A stretch of DNA of 64,000 nucleotides, from positions 24,909,971 to 24,973,970 of the forward strand of contig NC_003070.9 of NCBI RefSeq assembly GCF_000001735.4, written 5' to 3'. Of this stretch, positions 1-11,228 are shown piece by piece. Both the position numbers and the translations under genes were made by a program. This stretch comes from Arabidopsis thaliana (Eukaryota > Streptophyta > Magnoliopsida > Brassicales > Brassicaceae). How positions within the stretch are numbered: position 1 is the stretch's first letter; each line of letters opens with the position of its first letter. The notes beneath the pieces were generated by a model. That model worked only from the letters and a program-made list of their open reading frames with translations. It was not told where the DNA came from and did no database searches.

Positions 1-1515
1 GGCTCATACCGGCTTTATTCGGATACTCTGTTCTTCAATCTATGACTCGATTTTTCCAGTCACAAGGATTGGTTCTACCTCTCTTCTTGAGCTCTCTTGG
101 AGCTCTCTTTTTTCACGTTCCCTTTTCGTGGCTTCTTGTCTATAAACTGAGATTCGGAATCGTCGGCGCCGCTTTGTCCATAGGTTTTTCGTATTGGCTC
201 AACGTAGGTTTGCTTTGGGCTTTCATGAGAGACTCTGCTCTCTATCGAAAAAACTGGAATCTTCGGGCACAAGAAATCTTTTTGAGCATGAAGCAGTTCA
301 TTACCCTAGCAATTCCCACTGCAATGATGACTTGGTAACAAAATCCTCTAAATTTTTTAAATTTGTTTGTTTTGATTTTCAATGGATCCCTGTCATTAGG
401 GCTTCTTGATCTTTGGTCGTCATTGGATCTTTGATTCTATATTTTATGTTTTTTGGGCGTATGTAAAGCCTGGAATGGTGGTCGTTTGAGCTTCTTATAC
501 TAATGTCAGGACTCTTACCAAACTCAAAGCTCGAAACATCGGTCCTATCCATTTGGTATTGTACAGATATCACTTTCTACAAATTTTAGTATAACATTTT
601 TTCATTCAAACAAGCTTTTGACCTCTCAGTCTTTATTCTTTGAACAGCCTAACAATGTCGTCTCTGCATTACGTTATCGTGAATGCCATAGGAGCAGCAG
701 CGAGGTTTTATAGTTTCCCAACTGTTCATAACAATCTATCATATCTATTTGTTCTTGAAACATTTCTCTGAACCATTGTTTTTGTCATATAATAGCACAC
801 ATGTCTCAAACAAGCTAGGAGCTGGAAATCCAAAGGCAGCTCGATCTGCGGCTAATTCTGCGATTTTTCTTGGCATGATTGATGCAGCCATAGTAAGCAT
901 CAGTCTCTACAGCTACAGAAGAAATTGGGCTTATATATTCAGTAATGAGAGTGAAGTCGCTGACTATGTCACTCAAATCACACCCTTTCTCTGTCTATCA
1001 ATTGGTGTTGACAGCTTTCTCGCCGTACTCTCAGGTAAACAGTTCACATCAAAATCGAAAGTCTGTATACATTAGAATGTACAGATCGAAGCCTTTGCAG
1101 CTGTTACTTGACCACCAAGAAAGCTAAATGTTCTTGTTCTTAGAAACCCTAAAATTCTTGCTTCTTCAGGAGTTGCTAGAGGAACAGGGTGGCAACATAT
1201 AGGAGCTTATGCAAACATAGGATCGTATTATCTAGTCGGGATCCCGGTAGGTTCAATCTTGTGTTTTGTAGTGAAATTGAGAGGGAAAGGACTTTGGATC
1301 GGTATATTGGTAGGTTCCACTCTACAAACGATTGTTCTTGCTCTTGTCACTTTCTTCACCAATTGGGAACAAGAGGTATATATACCTTTGCCTTTTTTAT
1401 ATTGTATTTTTCCTCTTCTGTTTTGCTAGAGTTTTGAATCTTGTTCTGATTTGGGTTTTAGGTAGCGAAGGCTAGAGACAGAGTAATCGAGATGATACCA
1501 CAAGAAATCATATGA
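1..1515 (+). CDS. DTX8: MATE/DETOXIFICATION efflux transporter, 3' part
   Basis: C-terminal part of a multidrug and toxin extrusion (MATE) family transporter; the 5' end lies outside the window. I read six exons: 1-334, 469-555, 648-704, 796-1034, 1170-1375 and 1462-1515 (TGA). All introns are GT-AG and keep the frame. Hydrophobic membrane segments alternate with short loops. Family marks include [12 protein letters not shown] at the window start, an EWWSFE segment in the second exon and [12 protein letters not shown] at the start of the fourth, all typical of plant DTX proteins. The family exports organic cations, alkaloids, flavonoids or xenobiotics using a proton gradient, at the plasma membrane or tonoplast; the substrate cannot be read here. 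Gene order suggests AT1G66780; the symbol is from memory. Confidence 0.88.
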
Positions 1516-3231
1516 AAAGAAGATGTACAACTTTTATTCAAGGATATTTCAGAAAATGTGTAAAATACTAAACTTTAAGTAAAGTATGGTCCGGTTTCTT
1601 TTATTTGTCAAATTTAACGGATGTTGATTAGCAACTGAAACTACTGGATTCGTTGAATGCACACAAGTTGAGAAATTGAGAGCCAAACACACATCTTGAA
1701 TTTTGATTATAGGGAGTTCTTCACAAAGTTTTGGTGAATTAATTATTTTCTATTTATGGAAATAATTTTTCTTTTTTACACTTTCTTAAATTTTCTTTCT
1801 GTAAATACGTTGACTATTTTAACCTTCTGTACAACGAAGGGAAACACAAAATCACATGCACAAGTTGTTTAATCTGATGCGGATTCGTGTGGACATATAT
1901 AAATTCACATTCGTGTATGACCATATTTTTGTTTTGATATTCATTTATACAATTTTGTTTTAATATATATCGTCAGAGTGAAAAGGCATATGGGCTATAT
2001 ATATTCTTTTTTTCTAAACACTGCATAGAATTCTAAACAAAATGAAAATATTTAATCTGGTAAAATATACATATAAAAGTCATATCGCACGGAACATGTT
2101 GCATGATGGATATTTCGGAGGAGTTCAAGGGAGAACCAACTAAGCAACGTTTCTACTATGAGAATGCCGTTTAAGAGCAGGCCATATTGTACAAGGTCCT
2201 AAATTTCTGAAACTTTAACATTAACTCTCTTTAAAAAAAATATATCTTAAACACTTCTAAAAATAAAATAATTTTGTTTGGCCACCTGATTTCTCAGGAC
2301 CGGCTCTATTTGTGAGGCCACATTGCAAGTTAAGAAAATTCCAAATGTTACTACACTAATACCTTAAAGTCTCAACCTTGGACCCAAAAATTCCGTGCTC
2401 CATTTATCGATGGACTTAAAAGAGAAACTAAACAAGAGTTGTAATACTATGGGGTTTAGTCGGTAGACAAAGCCATTGATGTGACCAACTCACTCTTAAA
2501 TTTCTAAACTGTCGACCGACCCAGGACCTTCGAGATGAGGGGAGTGTTGTATTCGATCCGGTCAACCTAAGACCTTCGAGAGAAAGGTGGGATATACACA
2601 AAGGTTGAGGAGAAATTGAAATTAGTACGTTTACATCAACATACTACGGTAATTGTTAATATTGTAGGAATTGTAGCTTTAATAAACTACAATATAATTT
2701 ACTTTCAATGATTTTCATGATTTTTTTTTTTTAATCCTAATCTCTCCAGTTACAAAACATGACCTTACTTATAAAACCATCAAACCTTATGGAATTCTTT
2801 AGCACATATATGATACAATTGAATGTAAAACTATAATCCCATATTTTATCGTGGAAGATGATAAGCTTAATGAGGTTCGAGTAACGGAGACGGACAAGAG
2901 ACTTACTTACTTTGTTTGGTCTCCGATTTGAGAAGACTACGAACACAATACTACACTGGGATTAGAGGTACCATATCCTTTCAGTCGGATCCCCTGGCTC
3001 ATCTTCGTTTTCAACCCTTCAATAGATATATGACCCAACTGATTATATACGGTCCTAAAAGGCTCCATATACAAAATAATACATGTAATAAAACTAGCGT
3101 TTTGAAATTTATATATTCATAACTGTTTCAATCACTCTCGTAACTATGGATGTAAGATTGCTGGTTATATGGATTTGTATAGATAATAGTTATATCAAAA
3201 GCTTAAAAAAGAGACAATAAAGCAAATAAAA
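1516..3231. other. Gene-poor spacer
   Basis: About 1.7 kb of AT-rich DNA with no supportable gene. Near 2521-2580 a short motif (ACCTTCGAGA) occurs twice about 50 bp apart in a less AT-rich patch, perhaps a decayed repeat. The remainder looks like plain spacer and the 3' flank of the MATE gene. Confidence 0.5.
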
Positions 3232-3331
3232 GGTGATGACAGAAGGCTAGAGAGCACAAAGGAGTAAGATGCAAAGAACATGCTCCGAATTGTATCTCAT
3301 CATCTGTGCTCTCTATCTTCTGTCAACACTA
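3232..3331 (-). ncRNA. MIR157A: MIR157A precursor hairpin
   Basis: Minus-strand foldback of about 100 nt. The 21-nt mature miR157 lies at 3306-3326 (minus; begins TTGACAGAAGATAG) and the star strand at 3235-3255 (begins GCTCTCTAGCC). The two arms pair almost throughout around a loop holding GGAGCATG. The mature sequence matches the miR156/157 family, which cuts SPL (squamosa-promoter-binding-like) transcription factor mRNAs and controls the juvenile-to-adult phase change. A matching TATA box lies about 280 bp upstream at 3611-3618. The near-identical precursor MIR157B lies at 11131-11228 in opposite orientation. Precursor loop differences identify this copy as 157A (from memory). Confidence 0.96.
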
Positions 3332-3610
3332 TCAATGCCTCTCAATTCTCAAACAATTAAATATCGATATTTTGATTTACGATTGAAAAAAAGATATTAA
3401 AAGAACATGATACATACCTCTATGAACATCACGAACTTGATAAAAAAGAAATCAAAGTTGATGATCCTTTTTGCTAATTATACTCGCCAGTTTTTCAATG
3501 GCATAAGGCTTATATAAGAGAATTATATGATATAGATATATATGGATGGCGTAGAGAAGTACCAAAAGGGTTGTTGATGAGATGATGATGATGAGATTTC
3601 TTGAAGCCTC

Positions 3611-3618
3611 TATTTATA
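3611..3618 (-). promoter_or_regulatory. TATA box of MIR157A
   Basis: TATAAATA on the minus strand, in the context TCTATAAATAG followed by GGCTTCAAGAAA and CATCATCATC repeats. The same order of elements follows the TATA box at 10866-10873 upstream of MIR157B, so promoter and transcript start were duplicated with the hairpin. Transcription should start about 30 bp downstream, near 3580. Confidence 0.75.
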
Positions 3619-3631
3619 GACACATAGAGAG

Positions 3632-6600
3632 CAACGAAATGATTTCTCTCCGCTCAAACTAAAATCGATCATTATTTTACACAAATCTGGAATAATTGTT
3701 GTAATTAATTTATTCGTTTGGTATATACAGCTTTTAAATTTTATTCTTAAAGGAAAAACTTAAATTCTTGTTGAAAGAAAAAGTTATTATTCCCATGTCA
3801 ATTTCTAAGCTCAATACTATTTTGGCCCTATCTACCTATTTTGCAAGATACTGTAGCTTTACTTCTCTCTTTTTTTTTTTAATTATTAATTTTGTCTAAA
3901 AATCTTCTTTGGATCTTGAAAAATGTAAGTTCCATAATTCATACACTAATAAACCTAAAACGTTATATAATAAAAGTTTTGCTCAAATGTATATTTTGTT
4001 TCAGTGACTAATTAAGGTAAGACAACGGTTAATATTCTTCTATTAGAACGATCATTGGTAACTATAAGGAATATATAAATCGTCACAACATAAGCTCGCA
4101 GGGTATTGTAGCCATTTGAAATGATATAAAACCCAATATGCCTATCTAAGGATAAACCCAAAATGACCTAGTGTCCGGGCATCTGGGACTACCAAAGCGA
4201 GCCGAAGTTGTTATAATAATGGATTCAATAGTTGTCCTAAAACGTACTGCTGGCTTCAAGGTCATCGACCGATGTGTTCTGAATAGAGCATCGTATCCTC
4301 AATAATTAAGGAGGAAAGGTTCCAAATGGGAAGGTATATAGTTTTTTATTTTCTTTTTTTCAGTTTTGATATGATTAAAATCGGTTTTGCCTTTTAGTGA
4401 GATTGTAGCCAAAGTAGTTGATTTAACTCGTAGAAAACTCTTAACAAAAAAAGTATGTTGGATTTGTTGAAGAATTCTTCGCTCTGCCATGACAACAATT
4501 CTGGTCTCGTTGAATGGTCTGCAGGTTCAGCTTAGGTTTTCTATTTAGGCTTAAATTCGTGATCAATTTAGGATTAAATTAGGGTTTTCATATTTATATT
4601 CTTGACCACTAATAAATAAGATTCGTTCATGAAAAATAATCAATCAAGTCATCTTTGGTGTTTGGACAAAAAAATAAATAAATCAATCTTGGGTGAACCA
4701 TGTAAAATATATGTAGTTCTTGTTTGTGTTTCAATTAGTTTTCTATATACAAAATTTCCAAGATATTTCTTATTGACCATGAGACGACGGCTTTGATGTA
4801 TATAGTTGCAGTATGGCCCTCTTACCAAAAAAAAACAATAGTTCGACTCTCTTGTCTTGTCATACAGTTGCCCTAAAAACATCTGGGTCGAGTAAATGGG
4901 GTTGACTGCTTTGTCTTGTAGGTTTTAATTTTTTCTTTTCATTTATTTTCTCTTTGGTTTCCTTTCATTTTGGTTGATACTCGCTCATTTGTTCATGGTA
5001 TTGCTTGTGACCATATAAAACCTTTAGAGTTAAAACATTTCACACATTTAGAAGTACTGGACAAAAAGAAACCCACGTATGTACATTTTTGTAAAAATGC
5101 TAGGAATGTTTAACAAGTTGAGCTGAGAACCCCAGAAGAAGAGAAACTTCGGCCCCAACACAAAGTTTCCGTAGTGGGAAAAGAACTAATTCGCAAAAAT
5201 ATCTAAACTTATCGGAACCATCGTAAGTTGTATGGCAGCTATTGATAAACTGTATATCAGACATGCAATTGAAGCTGTAAGAATATATTTTTTTTATAGA
5301 AAAATAGTTAATTTAATATATGAGAATTTATAGTTTAAAATCTATATTTAACCAAAATCAAAAGTAAATGTTCTTTATTGGTCAAACACCGAAGGTAAAT
5401 GTTCTTGTACAGATGTACACTAAAAGACAGCTCAGGTCCTTTTTCAGAGTAATTATAACCTAAAATAGTTATTTATAGATATAAGAGATAGAATGTTGTT
5501 GTTGGAAAAAAGGAATATTAGGGTTAATACAATTTTTTGTAGTATTTCTGTGTGTGGAGTGACTGAGTGAGATCATGGATGATGGATGCAATAAGAATAT
5601 AGCCAATAGAAGAAGAAAAAAAAAGGGAAAGAGGGAACAAAGAATCCTGACAGAAACAGTGTCTTATCCTCATCTCTTCGTTTCTCTTTGGGGAAAGCAT
5701 CTTCTTACTTGTCGCTTCCCTATAGCTTCTTCCTTATTCTCTTTTGCTTTCTCAACCCTATCTTCATTCCTTTTTCTTCATTCCACTATTCCCCACTCAC
5801 TCCATATTTTGTTTATATTATATATAGAAATACATTCACACACAATCACATATATGTTTACAAATGAATTTCTTTTTTGTGTGGATATTTTAGGGACTAT
5901 GTCTATTACATTCTTATGTCTCACTATGTTTGAGAGGTTATATGTTTGTAAGAAAAATATATCATCTATTTAACTTAGTAAAGTTTTAATTTTATATCTT
6001 TTAGAGTTATGTACAGACGATTAATTTCCTAAGCCACAATTATGTGATCAAATACGTGGTGACATTAAGATGATGTAAACTCTAAATACATGTAGTTAGA
6101 TCATAAGATTCTAGTGCACAATTAAAATGGTCAAGCCAAAATTTACAGCCCACATGCGATCTTATCATCTTTACAACAATCTAGACAAACTTCTGCCTGC
6201 GTGAAGAATATACTGATAGACAGGCGGCTGTGACAGTACGCCATATTTGTACCCAAATTCATTGTCTTTGGTTCCAAATATAATTAATAATAATATGATT
6301 GGATATGACAGAACAACTGCATTTTACATAAAATAAAGCCTAGAAGACAAAATTGGCAAAAACAAAATACAGAATCAACACCGTAAATAAATAGTGTTAA
6401 TTTGGGAAAGTTTAGTCAAATATAGCCTGCGCTATATATTTAAAAACATGCGCTAGAAACCATTAATATTACAACTATGCGCTAATAACAAAAAATAGGG
6501 GTTTGATTTTTTTGTTACTATGATAAATAATACATGCAACATTTATCTTTTATAGAAAAAAAAAACACTCAATAAATAAAAACCAACTTATTTATCGTAC

Positions 6601-7627
6601 AGTTTTCCATTTATAATTTTTGCAAATAAATTTGATGTTACCCAACCCATGGACGTAGGGTTTGGGCTGTTTCGTTTCACAGAATATGGATCTCTAGTGG
6701 AACTATGCATACATATGGATTAATGAATATATATTCCAATAGATTGATTGTTGATTTTAGGAGCATTCTTTCATTCGATATATTAGGGCCCTTCAACACA
6801 CGTTCAGTCATTATGTGGGAATGAGTGTTCCGTGGAATATAGCTTTGAAGGCTCTAGAGTTGGTTTCCAACATCGACCGAATCTCAACTTATGAAAGTGA
6901 TAAGACTTATATGCTTACTTCAACTTCCACTTTGAACCATGTTTTTTGCATAAAAATATTTGAATCCGGTTCTCTATGTAGGTCAAATTAGTCATGCAAG
7001 AAAGTTAGACATGGTTCACAATGTTCCCTCGCACATTCCTTTTTTGGACTGTGTCGTGCCAAAGTTAATAGAGGCTAAAGAAAAATTCCAAAGATGTGGT
7101 CTCGTACATTCTATTTTTGAGAGAATAAATTATTTTAGAATGTAAAAAACGAGGAAATTGTTGCTCAATTAAAATAAATTTCAATGAAAACGAGATTTAG
7201 TAGTTAATGTAAAGAAAAAACAAACAAAAATTTCATAAAAATTAATGATATGAGTTTTGTTACAAAAAAAAGAGGTCCTAAAACACTGTATAAACATATT
7301 ATTTTTTGCCTAATTTAGCAAATATTGTGGCCTTTTATTTGTATATTTTTTGGTGGCTAGGCAAATGACTTTTTCTTCTTCTATATGAAGCACGGCAGTG
7401 ACTAACAATTAGCGACCAAATCTTATTTGTTTCATAATCGTTGATTCATCGACAAAATAAAAACAATTAGTTCTTTGTCGTTGGCAACTGCAAACAGAAA
7501 ATAAAACGTAGTACTAGTTAACAATGTTAATCATTATGATTATATATCCACTGCGAGACGAACTCATGAACATGTCAACATCAATATATTTCAAGGTTCA
7601 AACTTCTTTGGTTTGCAACATGCACGG
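3632..7627. other. Long gene-poor spacer between MIR157 promoters
   Basis: About 4 kb, AT-rich, with no recognisable protein domain apart from the weak candidate at 5575-5973. Patches of higher complexity at 4120-4330 and 6640-7145 look like decayed coding or element DNA, but I could not match them to a family in any frame. Confidence 0.45.
5575..5973 (+). CDS. Doubtful small ORF, 132 codons
   Basis: An open frame starts MDDGCNKNIANRRRKKK, then has a Ser/Phe/Leu-rich middle and ends KKNISSI. I recognise no domain. The N-terminus is strongly basic and the centre hydrophobic, but that could simply come from pyrimidine-rich DNA (TTC/TCT runs). A transcribed leader or noncoding RNA is as likely as a protein. 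The region sits between the two divergent MIR157 promoters and may correspond to an annotated hypothetical gene (AT1G66790 in the expected order). Confidence 0.22.
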   Translation: MDDGCNKNIANRRRKKKGKREQRILTETVSYPHLFVSLWGKHLLTCRFPIASSLFSFAFSTLSSFLFLHSTIPHSLHILFILYIEIHSHTITYMFTNEFLFCVDILGTMSITFLCLTMFERLYVCKKNISSI

Positions 7628-7789
7628 TGTAGAATAAGGTATTGAACTGAATTGATTTTATTGATTCACAAACTATGGTATTTATATACAATGATCTCTA
7701 TCAGGATAAACATAAATCCCTAAAATATAGGTTAGAAACTCTATCATCAAAGATATTGTACTAATCCTAATCGGATAACATATATCCCC
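7628..7789 (-). repeat. LTR copy (3' LTR of the minus-strand element)
   Basis: Direct repeat beginning TGTAGAATAAGGTATTG and ending near CATATATCCCC. It differs from the copy at 8469-8632 by a handful of substitutions and a 2-base indel, so insertion is not very recent. Confidence 0.85.
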
Positions 7790-8284
7790 AATACTCCCCC
7801 GCACGACAAACGTGTTACGCAAAACGCAAACTTTGCAATCACAAAGCGGAACACGTATGTCGTGGACAATATGTCGAGGACGGACAAATCATGTAAATAA
7901 ACATCTTAGGGTATAAACTTCATTCTTGGGGTGGAACTTCATCATGTCTTCGGTCTTGGTAAAAGAGAATACATCCCATGTACGCAAATTATGCTGCTCC
8001 ACAAACAATCATCTTTATCTTGGACGGTGTATAACTCGGGACTAAACATGACCTAAAAACATGAATGTTCCACAAACTCTACTAATGGCTAAACCATAAC
8101 CAAACTCCCCCGTAATGGTAAAACTATTACCAAACTCTCTTACTAAGAACACAAAAACTCTGAAAATTTCTTAACTCAAGAATAATTCCAGTAACATAAA
8201 AAGAAAAAGAAAAACCAAAACCAATCCTATTAAAAACATAGAAAACCAACGACTTAAAGTTTTGGAAAAATAATACCCATGTGA

Positions 8285-8392
8285 TTAAGAAACAATCACG
8301 TAACCTCCATCCCTTAACATGCCGACATCTTCGTCGTTTTCATTTCCACCGTCGGAGGCACCGTCTTCTCCTTCAGTGATCACCATCTTCAT
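8285..8392 (-). CDS. Short ORF inside the TRIM-like element
   Basis: A 35-codon minus-strand ORF beginning MKMVITEGEDGASDGG and ending GYVIVS, placed 64 bp downstream of the primer binding site. It is acidic (many E and D), ends cleanly in TAA, and sits where gag would begin in a full-length Copia element. It may be the remnant gag start, or a short leader peptide kept by the parent element. I recognise no domain. Confidence 0.35.
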   Translation of the reverse strand: MKMVITEGEDGASDGGNENDEDVGMLRDGGYVIVS

Positions 8393-8456
8393 AATCTTTT
8401 CTTGATTACAAAAACTATAATGCGGAAGCTTTAATTATGATCCACAAAGATCGACT

Positions 8457-8468
8457 GCTCTGATACCA
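8457..8468 (-). other. Primer binding site (Met-tRNA)
   Basis: TGGTATCAGAGC on the minus strand, complementary to the 3' end of plant initiator Met-tRNA. It directly abuts the LTR at 8469, as expected for a primer binding site. Confidence 0.85.
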
Positions 8469-8632
8469 TGTAAAATAAGGTATTGAACTGACTTGATTCT
8501 ATTGATTCACAAACTATGGTATTTATATACAATGATTTCTATCAAGAAATAAACATAAATCCCTAAAATATAGGTTAAAAACTCTATCATCAAAGATATT
8601 GTACTAATCCTAATCGGATAACATATATCCCC
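8469..8632 (-). repeat. LTR copy (5' LTR of the minus-strand element)
   Basis: Direct repeat beginning TGTAAAATAAGGTATTG and ending near CATATATCCCC, immediately next to the primer binding site. It is paired with 7628-7789. Confidence 0.85.
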
Positions 8633-10865
8633 GGTTCAAAATGTTTTTGATAGGTTAGTTTTGATTGGTTGAAAAATCAAAAGAATTTTGAACAAAACTT
8701 TAATGTTGACAAAAGAAATAGATTAGTTAGTTCATGCATGCGTCGTTCACTAGTTTCGAAATTTTGGTCGTCGGTCAAAAGAGGAAATTGATAGTATTAT
8801 CATTATATAATACTAATAATTGGATTCTCGAACATGGTGTAGTAGAATCTTATGCAAATGAAACTGTAGTTTTGGTGGCTTTAAATTCACTGAGAAATTT
8901 TGAGCGAACCAATTAACTTTCGAAGGGTATATGGAATTAAACAACAGATGATCGATGGGATTGGAACTTTCATAATGTGGAATGTGACACAAAGATAATT
9001 GAGACGTTCTCAATGTGGAATGTCTCCTGTTTTTGCTCTGTTTCTCTTCTGTAATGTTTTGTTTTCTCAGTCTAAAGACTCTAAACTCTAATCAGTCTCA
9101 GCTTAAAAGTCAGAATTATTGTAGTAAAACAGTTTTTCTTTCTTTTAGTTTGGACAAACTTTACATCCAATTTTTTTTTCTTTTTTTTTGAATGTCTCGA
9201 GAAGCCTCCAAGCCAACTACTATGACCCTCAATAATGATGTAGATGTTTCGTCTCTTTCTCCATTGTTTACTGTAAAATCACAACAATTATAAGAAAACT
9301 TGGGTACTATTCGAAAATTCTGAAATAAAAAAATAACCTTACAATTTCTCTTATTTTCTGGGCATTTTCAAAATTAACGGTAGTCTTTTCTAAAAGTTGG
9401 TGGTAAACTAGTTTGTCTACATAAAATGATAAATCATGTGTTGGATAAATATAAATCAAAAAGCATTCGAATACATTGTCAATTGATTGATGATCTCATA
9501 GGGATAGGACAAAACAGAGAAATTGAGAAAATTGTTGCCAAAAGGAGTTGTGAAGAATAAAAAAATGAGTGATTGGGCTTCATGTCTTTATTCCATTTTG
9601 GGTGGGTATATATCTTTAAATAAAGACTTGATCATCTTTTTCTCCATTTTTTTTTTTGTCCTTGATTTTCTTGGGATTACAAAGACCCTAGCCGCATAAT
9701 TCTACGATCTTCTTTCCTAAATTCCTATACTCATCTTTATTCTGAATTTTAAAATTCTCAAAGTTGGAACTTGAAAATTTGAAATATCTATTCATGAGAG
9801 AAATCAAAATCTTTTAACTTATAAAAAAAAGGTTGAAATATTTTTTTTACCCTTCATGAAGTGAAATCTTCACGAACTATAGCAGCGGTGACTGAATAAG
9901 GTCTAGCAATGACTTGCTTCCAAATAGTATATAAAAAGGTTTGCATCAAAATAGTGCACACTGTCAAGATCGTTCAAACTAGTGATGCAAACCTTCTTAT
10001 ATACTATTTAAAAATTAAAAGATCGTTGTAAATTGCGAACCCGAACGTAGAAGTGAATACCCACTAGATTTTGGTATTGGATGCGGCTCAACAAAGGAGT
10101 TGTAGAGCAGAGAGAGAGTTGATCAAATATTTAATTAATCCCCAAATGTGAAGTATATCCTTCTTATGCAATCTTAATTTCACAACAATCCAGCTTACAA
10201 AGGCGTGTCTCATTATTCGAGCCCAATCATGCTGCTTGAACGTTTTAATAGTACGTTTAGTTTGTTCCATAGATCGTCGACCCATCTGGCTTAGTTCTAT
10301 ATAAAGAATTATGGCAAAGGAAAGCGTCTAGAGACCTTTATGTTTCCCATAAAATTTTAGATTAATAATCAAGTTCGATAGTAAAATTATATACTATTAT
10401 CGTTTTGTTGCTGTAATTGATTTTTGGAAGTTCGGTTCTCATTACATGGTAGTCGTTTTGCTGAGAAATTGTCATTTTTAATGACCGTTACTAAAAGAAA
10501 TCCTTTGTTTCTATATCTTTTGACGACTTTCTTTGAAATGATTTGCCATCAATATATACATCAAAGATACTTGTACACATATCTCTTTACTAGTTCTGAC
10601 CTCTTCTTTTTTTTTTTTAATCTTTTTTTTTTTAATCCTAAAGAGGTAAAACAAATCTTTCAAAATAGCTCCAAAAAGTTAACTATTTTTTTCTCTCTTT
10701 TTTTTGTTAACAACTAACAACGATATATTTTCAAATTCGTATATACCAAAGAAGATCACTACAATTGGAGCTCAAATAATTACAATATTATTCCAAACTT
10801 CTTGAAACAAAAAGAAGACCCCTACAATTGGAGCTAACAAATTATCTAGCTGTCCTCTATGCGTC
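8633..10865. other. Gene-poor spacer with one strong hairpin
   Basis: No supportable protein gene. It contains the 88-nt foldback at 9922-10009. Just before the MIR157B promoter, the motif CTACAATTGGAGCT occurs twice (about 10760 and 10831). Confidence 0.5.
9922..10009. repeat. 27-bp inverted repeat forming an 88-nt hairpin
   Basis: The arms 9922-9948 and 9983-10009 are reverse complements with one mismatch in 27 positions, around a 34-nt loop. The left arm starts AAATAGTATATAA and contains GGTTTGCATCA. Size and pairing fit either a miniature foldback element or a miRNA-like precursor. No protein frame crosses it convincingly and I match no known miRNA. Confidence 0.7.
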
Positions 10866-10873
10866 TATAAATA
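10866..10873 (+). promoter_or_regulatory. TATA box of MIR157B
   Basis: TATAAATA in the context GTCTATAAATAGTGGCTTC, then CATCATCATC and ACCCTTCTACGC. The arrangement mirrors the MIR157A promoter on the other strand. The expected transcript start is near 10900, giving about 230 nt of leader before the hairpin. Confidence 0.75.
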
Positions 10874-11130
10874 GTGGCTTCAAGAAACTTCATCATCATC
10901 AACCCTTCTACGCATATATATAGGTACTTCTCTACACCGATATATACGTCTAATCATATAGATCTCTCATATATAATCATCTTCAGAATTTGCTATAATT
11001 ATCCAAATATCTGGTGTTTAATCAAGTTCTTGATAGCCATAAGAGATTGTATCAGGTTCTATTTAAAATCCCATATATTTTTCAACTGTAAATTAAAAAT
11101 CGATTTTTAATGGTTTGGGAGGCATTGATA

Positions 11131-11228
11131 GTGTTGACAGAAGATAGAGAGCACAGATGATAAGATACAATTCCTCGCAGCTTCTTTGCATCTTACTCCT
11201 TTGTGCTCTCTAGCCTTCTGTCATCACC
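11131..11228 (+). ncRNA. MIR157B: MIR157B precursor hairpin
   Basis: Plus-strand foldback. Mature miR157 is at 11134-11154 (begins TTGACAGAAGATAG) and the star at 11205-11225 (begins GCTCTCTAGCC). The arms are identical to those of MIR157A, while the loop is shorter and different (CCTCGCAGCTTC). Flanking sequence GAGGCATTGATAGTG before the 5' arm is shared with MIR157A. It targets SPL mRNAs, like its sister. Confidence 0.96.

Larger units (their letters stand above)
7628..8632 (-). mobile_element. TRIM-like miniature LTR retrotransposon (Copia-type PBS)
   Basis: Two direct repeats of about 163 bp (7628-7789 and 8469-8632) flank about 680 bp. Right at the inner edge of the second repeat, 8457-8468 reads on the minus strand TGGTATCAGAGC, the primer binding site complementary to initiator Met-tRNA used by Copia-type LTR elements. 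The element therefore runs on the minus strand. There is no room for gag-pol, so it is non-autonomous, of the TRIM class (terminal-repeat retrotransposon in miniature). The C-rich stretch at 7785-7798, purine-rich on the minus strand, may be the polypurine tract. Outer LTR borders are uncertain by several bases and I found no clear target-site duplication. Confidence 0.82.

Noticed and set aside
4649-4882. 77-codon minus frame in the MIR157 spacer
   Set aside because: No domain, AT-rich codon use, no splice or promoter context.
6960-7145. 61-codon plus frame in a higher-complexity patch
   Set aside because: No family match and no flanking exons; could be a decayed gene but not supportable.
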